NCBI RefSeq assembly: GCF_024198175.1
Contig: NZ_JAJVKV010000008.1
Coordinates: 124,001 to 188,000, forward strand
Direction: 5' to 3'
DNA: 64,000 nucleotides
Source: Pyxidicoccus xibeiensis
GTDB lineage: Bacteria > Myxococcota > Myxococcia > Myxococcales > Myxococcaceae
Shown here piece by piece: positions 1 through 7,957 of the stretch. The notes under the pieces are model-generated. The model was not told where the DNA came from. It searched no databases and saw only the letters and a program-made list of their open reading frames with translations. The position numbers and the translations under genes were made by a program. Positions within the stretch are counted from its first letter, which is position 1, and every line of letters starts with the position of its first letter.

Positions 1-947
1 CCCGCATCAAGAGCATCGACGCGCAGCCCATCCGCGCCGCCCTGGACAAGGGCCACATCGTCGTGGTCGCCGGCTTCCAGGGCGTGGACGAGGACGGCAA
101 CGTCACCACGCTCGGACGCGGCGGCTCGGACACCACCGCCGTGGCGGTGGCCGCGGCGCTCCAGGCCGATGCCTGTGAAATCTATACGGACGTGGACGGC
201 GTCTACACCACGGACCCGAACATGGTCCCCGCCGCGCGCAAGCTGGACCGCATCACCTACGAGGAGATGCTCGAGCTGGCCAGCGTGGGGGCCAAGGTCC
301 TGCAGATCCGCTCCGTCGAATTCGCCATGAAGTACAAGGTGCCGCTCTGGGTGAAGTCGTCCTTCACCGATGACCCCGGCACTCTCGTGTGTGAGGAGGA
401 CAAGTCCATGGAGGACGTGCTGGTCCGCGGAGTCGCCTACGACCGGAACGAGGCGAAGATCACCGTGTGCGGGGTTCCGGATGTCCCGGGCGTCGCTGCG
501 AAGATCTTCGGTCCGCTCGATGAGAAGCACATCGTGGTGGACCTCATCGTCCAGAACCCGTCCCGGGACGGCCGCACCGACCTCACCTTCACGGTGGGCA
601 AGTCGGACTTCCTGAAGGCGCAGGACGTGGTGAAGGCCGCCGTCCAGGAGATCGGTGCCACCGGCATCGAGACGGACGACAACGTCGCCAAGGTGTCCAT
701 CGTCGGCGTGGGCATGCGCAACCACTCGGGCGTCGCGGCCCGGATGTTCCAGGCGCTGTCCGCCGAGGGCATCAACATCCAGATGATCTCCACGTCGGAG
801 ATCAAGGTGTCGTGCGTGGTACACTCCAAGTACACGGAGCTGGCCGTGCGCGCCCTGCACACCGCGTTCGGGCTGGATCAGCCCCTGCCTCCAGAGGGTG
901 TGGCCACCGTCTCGGAGACGGCCGCCCTCATGGGCGAGAAGGTCTGA
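1..947 (+). CDS. lysC: Aspartate kinase, 3' part (5' end outside window)
   Basis: The reading frame is open from base 3 and continues upstream of the window, so the true start is missing. It should phosphorylate L-aspartate in the first step of the Lys/Thr/Met/diaminopimelate pathway in the cytoplasm. The visible part begins in the amino-acid-kinase domain: a GRGGSDTTAVA stretch, then YTDVDGVYTTDPN, which is the usual nucleotide/aspartate-binding region. Two ACT domains follow (VCGVPDVPGVAAKIF and VSIVGVGMRNHSGVA), the typical feedback-sensing tail with the MISTSEIK motif. The C-terminus is complete. The next gene starts 5 bases after the stop. The family call is firm; which amino acid inhibits it cannot be read from sequence. 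Confidence 0.95.
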   Translation, partial: RIKSIDAQPIRAALDKGHIVVVAGFQGVDEDGNVTTLGRGGSDTTAVAVAAALQADACEIYTDVDGVYTTDPNMVPAARKLDRITYEEMLELASVGAKVLQIRSVEFAMKYKVPLWVKSSFTDDPGTLVCEEDKSMEDVLVRGVAYDRNEAKITVCGVPDVPGVAAKIFGPLDEKHIVVDLIVQNPSRDGRTDLTFTVGKSDFLKAQDVVKAAVQEIGATGIETDDNVAKVSIVGVGMRNHSGVAARMFQALSAEGINIQMISTSEIKVSCVVHSKYTELAVRALHTAFGLDQPLPPEGVATVSETAALMGEKV

Positions 948-951
948 GTTC

Positions 952-1368
952 GTGGCGGGTCGCACCGCCGCGCTCGCCGTCGCCGCGCTGGGGTTGATGG
1001 GACTGGGAGTCGTGGCCCGCCTGCGCTGGCCCGACTCCGCTCCGGCGCTGGACTGTCCTCCCGAGGCGGTGCGGATGGGCCCGGACGGCATTGCCACCTG
1101 CGGGGACGGACTTGCTCCCTCCGGGGCGCAGGCCCTGGCGCTCGGACGCCGGCTGGACCTCAACACCGCCACCTCGGAGGAGCTTGCCCTCCTGCCGGGC
1201 GTAGGGCCCTCGCTGGCTCGGCGACTCGTCGAGGCCCGGGAGGAGGGTGGGGGATTCGAGAGCTGGGAGCAGGTCGACGCCGTCCCCGGGGTCGGCGCTG
1301 CCAAGTTGCAGACCCTCCAGGCGGCCACGGCACTGGGAGCCCCTTCCGACGCCGGGCCCGTGTGGTAA
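952..1368 (+). CDS. ComEA-like helix-hairpin-helix protein with N-terminal membrane anchor
   Basis: I chose the GTG at 952, four bases after the aspartate kinase stop, because it places a hydrophobic segment (LAVAALGLMGLGVVARL) directly at the N-terminus. The predicted product is 138 aa. The C-terminal half carries tandem helix-hairpin-helix motifs: LDLNTATSEELALLPGVGP, then VDAVPGVGAAK. This is the signature of the ComEA DNA-binding domain (LNxAxxxEL..LPGIG). ComEA proteins bind double-stranded DNA outside the inner membrane during natural transformation. Stand-alone HhH proteins of this size also occur with no proven role in competence, and no other com gene is nearby. A longer start at 898 would overlap lysC and adds only a low-quality Arg/Pro tail. 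Confidence 0.8.
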   Translation: MAGRTAALAVAALGLMGLGVVARLRWPDSAPALDCPPEAVRMGPDGIATCGDGLAPSGAQALALGRRLDLNTATSEELALLPGVGPSLARRLVEAREEGGGFESWEQVDAVPGVGAAKLQTLQAATALGAPSDAGPVW

Positions 1369-1377
1369 GCACGGCGG

Positions 1378-3774
1378 GTGCAGATCTCCTGCCCTCAGTG
1401 CTCGATGCAGTACGTCCTCGACCCCCGCCTGCTTCCTCCGGGAGGCGCGTCGGTCCAGTGCACGCGCTGTGGTCACGTGTTCATGGCCGCGCCCCCCGGT
1501 GCGACTCCGGCGCCGCGTCCCGCCTCGGCGGCGACTGGCGGCGCGTCCGGCGGAGCCTCCGCGGGCACGCATTCCACGCAGATCTTCGGCGGGGCGCAAT
1601 CGGGGCTGAAGTCCACGCAGCTCTTCGGCTCGGGACCGCATCCCAATCCCGCGCTGGGCACCTCCACGCCCGTGCCCAATACGACGCAGGCCTTCGGTGC
1701 CGTTCCGCCGCCGCCTGCCATCCCGCCCGTGGGCGTGACGCGGACGTTCGGCGCGGTGCCGGCACTGGGGGCGTCTGCTCCGGGGAGTTCGACGCAGGTG
1801 TTCGGGGCGGTGCCTCCGCAGGGTGCGTCCGCTCCGGGTAATGCGACGCAGACGTTCGGCGCGGTGCCTCCGCAGGGTGCGTCCGCTCCGGGTAATGCGA
1901 CGCAGACGTTCGGCGCGGTGCCTCCGCAGGGTGCGTCCGCTCCGGGCAATGCGACGCAGACGTTCGGGGCGGTGCCTCCGCACGGCGCAGCCGTTCCGGG
2001 CAACGCGACGCAGACGTTCGGAGCTGTGTCGACGGCGGCTTCTGGCAACGCGACGCAGAGCTTCGGAGCAGTTCCGGGCAACGCGACCCAGACGTTCGGG
2101 GCAGTGCCGCCGCAGGGCGCATCGATTCCGGGGAACGCAACGCAGACGTTCGGCGCGGTGCCGCCGCACGGCGCAGCGGCACCGGGGAATGCAACGCAGA
2201 CGTTCGGCGCGGTGCCTCCGCACGGTGCAGCCGTTCCTGGCAACGCGACGCAGACCTTCGGCGCCGTTCCCGCCTCGGCCCCGGGCAACACGACCCAGAC
2301 GTTTGGCGCCGTGTCGGCTTCGGCTCCCGGCGGCACGGCCCGGACTTCCAGCGGGGCCTTCCGGGGCACTGCGTCCCAGCCCTCCAGTCCGGCCCCCGCC
2401 GGGGGCTCGACTTCGCCAGGCAATACCACCCAGACGTTCGGTGCCGTCCCCCCGGCCGATGCCCCCGCGCCCATCGGCCGGACCCAGACGTTCGGTGCCG
2501 TGCCCGCCCAGCCCGGCGCCACGCCCCCGTCGTCCAGCCCCGTGCCCTGGCAGGACGCGCCCCCTTCGGTCGTCCCGCCGCGAGCCTCGGACGCGCCGGG
2601 TACGTCCCCGCAGAGCCCCGTCATCGGCCGCACGGCCCTCTTCGGCGCGGCTGCCGCTTCGCCCGGACAGGACGCCGGCATCCGGCTGCCCCCCGAGGCT
2701 CCCGAGCCCGTGGGCAACGACACCCTCGTTCCCTTCGGCCCGTCCTCGCGAGGGCAGGGCAACGTCGAGCCAGTCCCCGGCCCCGTGACGTCCCCCCGCC
2801 GCGCCCCGGTGGAGCTGCCGCCGGAGTTGCTCGCGGCGAGCCGTGAGTCGTCCCTGGACGGAGAGCTGGTGGTGCAGGCGGGCCCCCGTCGCGACCGCCT
2901 CCTGGTGATGGTGGCCGTGGCGGCGGGCCTGGTGCTGACGGCCGTGCTGGCCTACCCCGCCTGGCGCGACCGGAACGCGGACATGCCAGCCGAGGCGGTG
3001 GAGGACAAGGACCGGGCGGCGGTGCTGCTCCGCCGGGATGATTCAGCCTCGCGCGACCAGGCCGTCCAGCGCCTGCGCGCCCTGACCGCCGCGCACCCGA
3101 AGTACACCGAGGCCCAGGCCGAGCTGGTGGTGGCGCTGTCGCTGCGGCTCTCCGACCTCCAGGCGGACGCCGAGCGGCTCCGGAGCCGGACCAACGCCCT
3201 GCAGCTCCAGCAGAAGGAAGCCCGCGAGGACCGCGACCTCGCCGAGCGCAGGCGCCGCATGGAGGATCTCAACAAGGCGCTGGAGGAGGTCGCCAGAGAG
3301 GCGGCCCCCCTGCGCACCGAGTCGGACGCGCTGCGCAAGGAGCTGGAGACGCAGGTCGCCGCGCTGGGCAGTGCGCCCGAGGTCGAGCCGGCCCCGGCCC
3401 TGGTGGCCCGCGTGAAGGCGCGTGCCGTCCATGCCGGCGTGAGCATGGCCCCGGATGCCCTGGGGCTGGCCGAGCGGCTGCGCAACGTGGAGGGTGCCTC
3501 CAGGACGTGGAGCACGCTGGCCCGCGCCGAGTACGCACTCAGCTCCGGCTCGCCGCCGGAGTCGCTCGCGGAGATCTCCAAGGAGCTGGAGGCGCTCCGC
3601 CAGGAAGACCGCACGCTGCTGCGCGCCTACGTCCTGGGCGCCCGCGTGGCGCTCCGGCTGAATGATCCGGTCTCCGCCCGTTCGCTGCTGGACGACGTGC
3701 AGGCGCTCAACCCCAACCACCAGCTGGCCAAGAAGCTGCTCGCCCAGCTCGACGCGAACGCCGCGCGGCCCTGA
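1378..3774 (+). CDS. Zinc-ribbon protein with TQTFGAVPP repeats, one membrane span and a coiled-coil/TPR-like C-terminus
   Basis: This 798-aa protein starts at GTG 1378, nine bases after the previous stop. Residues 5-31 form an MJ0042-type zinc ribbon (CPQC then CTRC), common at the N-terminus of myxobacterial regulatory and motility proteins. Residues about 60-390 are low complexity, rich in Pro/Ala/Gly, built on an 18-residue repeat around NATQTFGAVPP. One transmembrane segment lies near residues 507-527 (LLVMVAVAAGLVLTAVLAYP). The rest is charged, with a heptad-like stretch near 600-655 and helical repeats near the end (LRAYVLGARVALRLNDPVSARSLL). The likely topology is a long cytoplasmic N-terminus and a periplasmic helical C-terminus. 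The architecture resembles AgmX/GltJ-type gliding proteins in outline, but I cannot identify it as one. Confidence 0.85.
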   Translation: MQISCPQCSMQYVLDPRLLPPGGASVQCTRCGHVFMAAPPGATPAPRPASAATGGASGGASAGTHSTQIFGGAQSGLKSTQLFGSGPHPNPALGTSTPVPNTTQAFGAVPPPPAIPPVGVTRTFGAVPALGASAPGSSTQVFGAVPPQGASAPGNATQTFGAVPPQGASAPGNATQTFGAVPPQGASAPGNATQTFGAVPPHGAAVPGNATQTFGAVSTAASGNATQSFGAVPGNATQTFGAVPPQGASIPGNATQTFGAVPPHGAAAPGNATQTFGAVPPHGAAVPGNATQTFGAVPASAPGNTTQTFGAVSASAPGGTARTSSGAFRGTASQPSSPAPAGGSTSPGNTTQTFGAVPPADAPAPIGRTQTFGAVPAQPGATPPSSSPVPWQDAPPSVVPPRASDAPGTSPQSPVIGRTALFGAAAASPGQDAGIRLPPEAPEPVGNDTLVPFGPSSRGQGNVEPVPGPVTSPRRAPVELPPELLAASRESSLDGELVVQAGPRRDRLLVMVAVAAGLVLTAVLAYPAWRDRNADMPAEAVEDKDRAAVLLRRDDSASRDQAVQRLRALTAAHPKYTEAQAELVVALSLRLSDLQADAERLRSRTNALQLQQKEAREDRDLAERRRRMEDLNKALEEVAREAAPLRTESDALRKELETQVAALGSAPEVEPAPALVARVKARAVHAGVSMAPDALGLAERLRNVEGASRTWSTLARAEYALSSGSPPESLAEISKELEALRQEDRTLLRAYVLGARVALRLNDPVSARSLLDDVQALNPNHQLAKKLLAQLDANAARP
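1741..2500 (+). repeat. 54-nt tandem repeat encoding an 18-residue unit
   Basis: Copies starting at 1807, 1861 and 1915 are almost identical over 54 bases. From 1969 onward the copies become progressively degenerate, and shortened copies (TQTFGAV only) extend to about 2500. The repeat lies wholly inside the zinc-ribbon gene and keeps frame. Near-identity of the central copies at the DNA level suggests recent expansion or ongoing copy-number change. Confidence 0.85.
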
Positions 3775-3880
3775 AACGACGACCGTCCCCCGGGGCCCAC
3801 GGGCTGGAGAAAGTCCAGTCCCTCACGGCCTGATCCATCCCCGCTCGAAGGGATTGCGGGCGGATTCGACGCCGCCAGGA

Positions 3881-3896
3881 TGGCACGCCTCCTGCT
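3881..3896 (+). promoter_or_regulatory. Putative sigma-54 (-24/-12) promoter
   Basis: TGGCACGCCTCCTGCT matches the sigma-54 consensus TGGCACG-N4-TTGCW at all positions but one (C instead of T before TGC), with the exact GG-to-GC spacing. The expected transcription start is near 3907, giving a leader of roughly 37 bases before the ATG at 3944 with its GGGGAGG ribosome site. No other strong element is seen in the 169-base gap after the zinc-ribbon gene. Sigma-54 promoters are common for developmental genes in myxobacteria; use here is inferred. Confidence 0.5.
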
Positions 3897-3943
3897 TAGC
3901 CCCCGTGCGGGTCCGAGGACTGGGTCTCGGGGAGGCATGGTCG

Positions 3944-5131
3944 ATGGCGGAGGTCTTCTTCTGGTGTGCCGCGCTGCTGCTTGCGCACACGTATTTTCTA
4001 TACCCGCTGAGCCTGTTCGCGCTGGAGGGGGCGGCGCAGGTGCTCCAGAACATCCGGGGGATGCGGGGTGGCAGTGGACGAGCGGCCAGGCAGGAGGCGC
4101 GCAAGGCCGGGCCGGTGAGCTCGGTGAGCCTGGTGGTGGCCGCCTACAACGAGGCGTCGTGCATCCAGCAGAAGCTGGAGAACAGCCTCGCGCTGAAGTA
4201 CCCGGCGGAGAAGTTCGAGCTGGTCATCGGCTCGGACGGCTCGTCGGACGGGACGGATGACATCGTCCGCCAGTGCTCGGATCCGCGGGTGCGCCTGTCT
4301 CCGGCGCCGCGCGCCGGCAAGACGACGGTGCTCAACCGCTGCATCCCCATGGCGAAGGGCGACATCGTGGTCCTCTCGGACGCGAACACGATGATCGAGC
4401 CCGAGGCCATCGAGCGGCTGGTGCGCCACTTCGACGACCCGGAGGTCGGCGCCGTCTGCGGGAAGCTCCGGCTCTACAACCCGACGAAGCAGGACTACGA
4501 GGAGAGCGCGTACTGGAACTATGAGTCGCTCATCAAGATGTACGAGGGGCGGCGCGGCGCGGTGGTGGGGGCCAACGGCGGCCTGTACGCCATCCGGCGC
4601 TCCCTCTTCACTGCGCTGCCTCCGTCCACCATCGTCGACGACTTCGTGATTCCGCTGCGCATCCTGGAGAAGGGCTACAAGGTCGTCTACGAGGAGCAGG
4701 CCGTCGCCCACGAGGAGACGACGGAGGACTACGGCAAGGAGTTCGGCCGCCGGGCGCGCATCGCCGCGGGCAACTTCCAGAGCCTGCGCATGGTGCCGGG
4801 CCTGCTGCTGCCGACGGCGGGGTTCCCCGCGTTCGCCTTCTGGTCCCACAAGCTGCTGCGCTGGTGCGCTCCCGCGCTGATGGGCGTGGCGCTGGTGGCC
4901 AACGTGTTCCTGCTCGACAGCATGTTCTACCGCTTCACCCTCTTCGGGCAGGCGCTCTTCTACGCGCTGGCGTACCTGGGGAAGGTGGGGGTGCTCAAGC
5001 GCGGCATGTCGAAGCGGGTGGCCTCGGTGGCCTACTACTTCGTCACCATGAACCTGGCCATCGTCGTGGGCTTCTGGCGCTTCCTGCGCAACACGCAGCG
5101 CGCCGCCTGGGACCGCACCGCGCGCGCCTGA
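3944..5131 (+). CDS. Membrane-associated family 2 glycosyltransferase
   Basis: ATG 3944 is preceded by GGGGAGG about 9 bases upstream and gives 395 aa; the open frame continues upstream without support. The order is an N-terminal hydrophobic helix (FFWCAALLLAHTYFLYPL), then a GT-A domain starting VSLVVAAYNEASCIQQ with the GSDGSSDGT nucleotide-sugar motif, the DxD-type VVLSDANT, the acceptor-site motif VDDFVIPLRI, and RRARIAAGN in place of a QxxRW box. Two or three membrane helices follow (ALMGVALVANVFLL, FGQALFYALAYLGKVG, YYFVTMNLAIVVGF). It should transfer a sugar from a nucleotide donor at the cytoplasmic face of the inner membrane during polysaccharide or glycolipid assembly. Substrate is unknown. 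A sigma-54-like promoter precedes it and a strong hairpin follows. Confidence 0.9.
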   Translation: MAEVFFWCAALLLAHTYFLYPLSLFALEGAAQVLQNIRGMRGGSGRAARQEARKAGPVSSVSLVVAAYNEASCIQQKLENSLALKYPAEKFELVIGSDGSSDGTDDIVRQCSDPRVRLSPAPRAGKTTVLNRCIPMAKGDIVVLSDANTMIEPEAIERLVRHFDDPEVGAVCGKLRLYNPTKQDYEESAYWNYESLIKMYEGRRGAVVGANGGLYAIRRSLFTALPPSTIVDDFVIPLRILEKGYKVVYEEQAVAHEETTEDYGKEFGRRARIAAGNFQSLRMVPGLLLPTAGFPAFAFWSHKLLRWCAPALMGVALVANVFLLDSMFYRFTLFGQALFYALAYLGKVGVLKRGMSKRVASVAYYFVTMNLAIVVGFWRFLRNTQRAAWDRTARA

Positions 5132-5156
5132 GCCGCGGCCTTCGTAGGACACACCC

Positions 5157-5189
5157 GGCCCTTCGACTCCCTGCTGGAGTCGAGGGGCC
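5157..5189. terminator. Bidirectional hairpin terminator between convergent genes
   Basis: A 14-base-pair stem (one G-T wobble) runs from 5157-5170 to 5176-5189 around a 5-base loop. It sits between the stop of the glycosyltransferase (+) at 5131 and the stop of the NlpC/P60-like gene (-) at 5197. The T tract is weak, as usual at this GC content. Confidence 0.75.
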
Positions 5190-5196
5190 TTCGCGT

Positions 5197-6075
5197 TCAG
5201 CGCAGGGCCACCGGCACCGGCTTGGACTTCGCCGGGCCCGTGGGCAGCACGCTGCCGAAGGCCGCGAAGAGCTGGCCGGTGAGCACGGGCTCGCGGTTCG
5301 GGCCGGCGTGGCGCAGCAGGTCGTTGAGCACCTGGCCCGTCTTCGGATCCCTGGCCAGGTTCGGCCGGTCCAGGTTCATCCGGTAGCGCACGACGCCGCG
5401 GCGCACGCGGTGGATGACGGTGACGGTGCCATCCGCGGCCACGTCGTCGACGATGCCCACGTGGGTGAGCCCGTCGTTGCGGCGGCCGTCCCGGTTCTGG
5501 TCGTACGTCTCGCGGAAGAACACCAGGTCGCCGGGGACGGGGCGGCCCTCCGTGTACACGCGCCCCTTCGCGCGGGCATGGCGGTACATGGCGGTGACGC
5601 CGTTGTCGCCGGGCTTGAGCGTGCCCCGGAAGGTGACGCCGGCCCGGGCATAGACGCCCTCGATGAGCCCGGTGCAGTCGGAGGGGTACTTCCGCCCGTC
5701 GAGGGTGACCTGGGCCTTGCCCACCAGCGAGCGCGCCGTGGAGAGCACCGTCGCCCGGGCCTCGGTGGACGGGGAGAGGGGGCGCGGGGCCGGCGTGGCG
5801 CGCGCGGGGGTGACGTCGGCGCGGGGCTTCGTGGCGCGGCCGGCCGCCTTCGCCCTGGCCGGCGACTCGCGCGAGGCCACGGCGGCGCGGGGGGCAGGGG
5901 CCTTCTTCGTCCCGGTGGCCACGGGGCTGGAGAGCGACTCTCGCGGGAAGGCGGGCGGGGAGGCGGAGCGGTAGCGGAGGCTGTACGAGTCCAGCCAGGG
6001 CTCCAGGGGAGCGCCCGTCGTGGCGCAGCCCGTCGCCAGCACCGCGAGGATTCCTGTCAGTGCGAACTGCCTCAT
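5197..6075 (-). CDS. Lipoprotein with NlpC/P60-like (CHAP-like) cysteine hydrolase domain
   Basis: I start at ATG 6075, just after a GGGAGG ribosome site; the longer frame has no signal. The product is 292 aa. MRQFALTGILAVLATGC is a lipoprotein signal with a lipobox ending in Cys17. A Pro/Ala/Arg-rich linker leads to a C-terminal domain with SDCTGLIEGVYARAG (candidate catalytic Cys), PGDLVFFR and THVGIV (candidate catalytic His). That is the order found in NlpC/P60 and CHAP peptidoglycan hydrolases/amidases. A role in cleaving peptide crosslinks in the envelope follows from the family. The stop codon faces the terminator shared with the glycosyltransferase, and the gene is divergent from the next one across 136 bases that must hold both promoters. 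Confidence 0.8.
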   Translation of the reverse strand: MRQFALTGILAVLATGCATTGAPLEPWLDSYSLRYRSASPPAFPRESLSSPVATGTKKAPAPRAAVASRESPARAKAAGRATKPRADVTPARATPAPRPLSPSTEARATVLSTARSLVGKAQVTLDGRKYPSDCTGLIEGVYARAGVTFRGTLKPGDNGVTAMYRHARAKGRVYTEGRPVPGDLVFFRETYDQNRDGRRNDGLTHVGIVDDVAADGTVTVIHRVRRGVVRYRMNLDRPNLARDPKTGQVLNDLLRHAGPNREPVLTGQLFAAFGSVLPTGPAKSKPVPVALR

Positions 6076-6211
6076 GGAGCGACCTCCCTGTAGCGGCATG
6101 AGGCGTCCATCGTCCGTCGGGTGTGGGGTGTCGTCAAAAAACCTACCCAGGCAACCGTCCGTAGGGCCTTGGGTTTCCGGGTGGGCCCGGGTGCGGTATG
6201 GCTGAGGGTGA

Positions 6212-7903
6212 ATGGCCCCCCTTCGTCGAGCCCTCACCGTCCTGCTGCTGGCCACCGGCTGCCTCACGTCGCCCTATGACCGTGCGGCGCGCACGGACAC
6301 GGTGGAGGCGTACCGTGACTTCCTGCGGGAGAACCCCACGCACCCGGACACCGACGCCGCCGAGGCGCGGCTGGAGGAGCTGGAGTTCGGGGAGGCGAAG
6401 CGGCTGCACACGGTGATTGCCTACAAGCGCTTCCTGGAGACGTACCCGGAGGCCGCGCAGGCGCGCACCGCGAAGACGCTGCTGGAGGGCCTGCGCTTCA
6501 ACGCCACGAAGGAGACGAACACCGTCACCGCGTGGCGCCAGTTCCTCCAGGAGCACCCGGACGGCGCGCAGCGCGACGAGGCGAAGCGCCTGCTGGCCGA
6601 GGCGGAGGCGCACGAGATGGCCACCACGAAGGACCCCCGGAAGCTGGCGGACTACCTGCGCGAGTCGCCGGATGATCCACGCCGCCTGGAGGTCGAGTCG
6701 CGGCTGGACGGCCAGTCCTTCGAGCAGGCGAAGGCGTCGGGCGCGACGAAGCTCTTCGCGTACCTGCGGGACTTCCCGGCCGGCGCGCACCGCGAGGAGG
6801 CGCGCGCCCTGCTGCTGGAGCTGGAGGTGGAGGGCCTGCTGGTCTCCGGGCTCGTGGATGAGGCGGAGGCGCGCGTGAAGGCCCATCCGCTGGGCCCGAA
6901 GCTGACCCGCTTCCCCGAGCGCCTGGCCCACGCCCGCGCCGAGCGCGCCGCCCTGGCCCGCCCGGAGCCGCTCGCCCGCGCCTCGCACGTGGGCCACTAC
7001 CTGAGAGACCTCGACGACCTGAAGCGCGCCCTGGTGGCCCCGGACGCGCTGGACCGCTGGCAGGCGGCGGAGGAGCTGGGGCAGCACGTCTCCGTGCGCA
7101 CGTTGGATCCGCTGCTGGACGCGCTGCGCTCCGCGCGCAACCCGCTGATCCGCCAGCACGCGCTGGAGTCGCTGCGCACGGTGCTCGCCGCGCTGCCACG
7201 CCCGGTGGCGGAGTACGAGGTGGCCTCGCGCCTGGAGGCCCTGCGCGAGCGCGCGAGCAGCGCCGAGCTGTACCTCACCGTGGCGGCGCTGCTGGACCTG
7301 TCCGGCCAGCTCGCCCAGGCCTCCACCGAGTACCAGCGTGCCTTCGAGGGTGGCGCGCCCGACCCGGTGGTGCTGCGCCGCTGGGTGCAGATCCGCGAGG
7401 AGCGGCGCCAGCCCTTCTCCGCGGCGGTGGCGGCGCGGCAGCTCGCGCTGTGGGCGCTGGAGGTGGCTCGCGAGGAGACGCCGACGCCCGGGGGCCGCAT
7501 GCCCCTGGCCTCCGCGCGCCAGCTGTGCGCGGCGGCCGTCAACGCCCGCTTCGCCAGCGACGCCATCGCCCGCGCGCGCAAGGCCACCACCGAGTTCTCC
7601 GAGGACCTGGCCGAGTTCGAGCGCCGGGCGGAGGAGGCGAAGCGGCTGGCCGAGGCACGCCTGGCGGACGCGGAGCTGCTGCTGCGCGAGCAGAGCCCCG
7701 GCGTGCGCACCTGCGCGGATCAGGGCGTGCGCGAGCGGCTGGACAACGCGGTGAAGGAGCGCACGGCCGCGCTGGAGTCGGTGGGTACGAAGCTGCCGCA
7801 GGTGGGGCGGCTGTTGCTCGAGCTGGCGAGGGAGCGGGACCCGTCCCCCCAGGTCCGCGACGCCGCGTCCGCCCGGCTGACGGCGCTGAAGCCCACGCCC
7901 TGA
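6212..7903 (+). CDS. Lipoprotein with TPR/HEAT-like helical repeats
   Basis: A 563-aa protein with signal MAPLRRALTVLLLATGC and lipobox Cys17. Residues about 28-190 contain repeated units of roughly 30-40 residues with an AYRDFLRENPTHPDTDAAEARL pattern, as in outer-membrane TPR assembly factors. Further on, WQAAEELGQHV..LLDALRSARNPLIRQHALESL and RDAASARLTALKP read as HEAT-like repeats. No catalytic motif is visible. It probably acts as a scaffold on the periplasmic side of the envelope; the partner is unknown. The stop codon lies inside a hairpin that separates it from the downstream helicase gene. Confidence 0.75.
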   Translation: MAPLRRALTVLLLATGCLTSPYDRAARTDTVEAYRDFLRENPTHPDTDAAEARLEELEFGEAKRLHTVIAYKRFLETYPEAAQARTAKTLLEGLRFNATKETNTVTAWRQFLQEHPDGAQRDEAKRLLAEAEAHEMATTKDPRKLADYLRESPDDPRRLEVESRLDGQSFEQAKASGATKLFAYLRDFPAGAHREEARALLLELEVEGLLVSGLVDEAEARVKAHPLGPKLTRFPERLAHARAERAALARPEPLARASHVGHYLRDLDDLKRALVAPDALDRWQAAEELGQHVSVRTLDPLLDALRSARNPLIRQHALESLRTVLAALPRPVAEYEVASRLEALRERASSAELYLTVAALLDLSGQLAQASTEYQRAFEGGAPDPVVLRRWVQIREERRQPFSAAVAARQLALWALEVAREETPTPGGRMPLASARQLCAAAVNARFASDAIARARKATTEFSEDLAEFERRAEEAKRLAEARLADAELLLREQSPGVRTCADQGVRERLDNAVKERTAALESVGTKLPQVGRLLLELARERDPSPQVRDAASARLTALKPTP

Positions 7904-7919
7904 TCCACCCGGATCAGGG
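7898..7919 (+). terminator. Hairpin overlapping a stop codon
   Basis: CCCTGATCC (7898-7906) pairs perfectly with GGATCAGGG (7911-7919) around ACCC. The TGA of the upstream lipoprotein gene is in the left arm. A GTG that could extend the helicase frame (7919) begins at the last base of the right arm, which argues for the ATG at 7958 as the helicase start. No clear T tract follows. Confidence 0.55.
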
Positions 7920-7957
7920 TGTCCGGGAAGGGCGGGGCGGTTAGAGTTCCCCGCCCC

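Noticed and set aside
1741..2500. CRISPR-like array
   Set aside because: The repeat is direct, in frame and part of a coding region, with no spacer structure.
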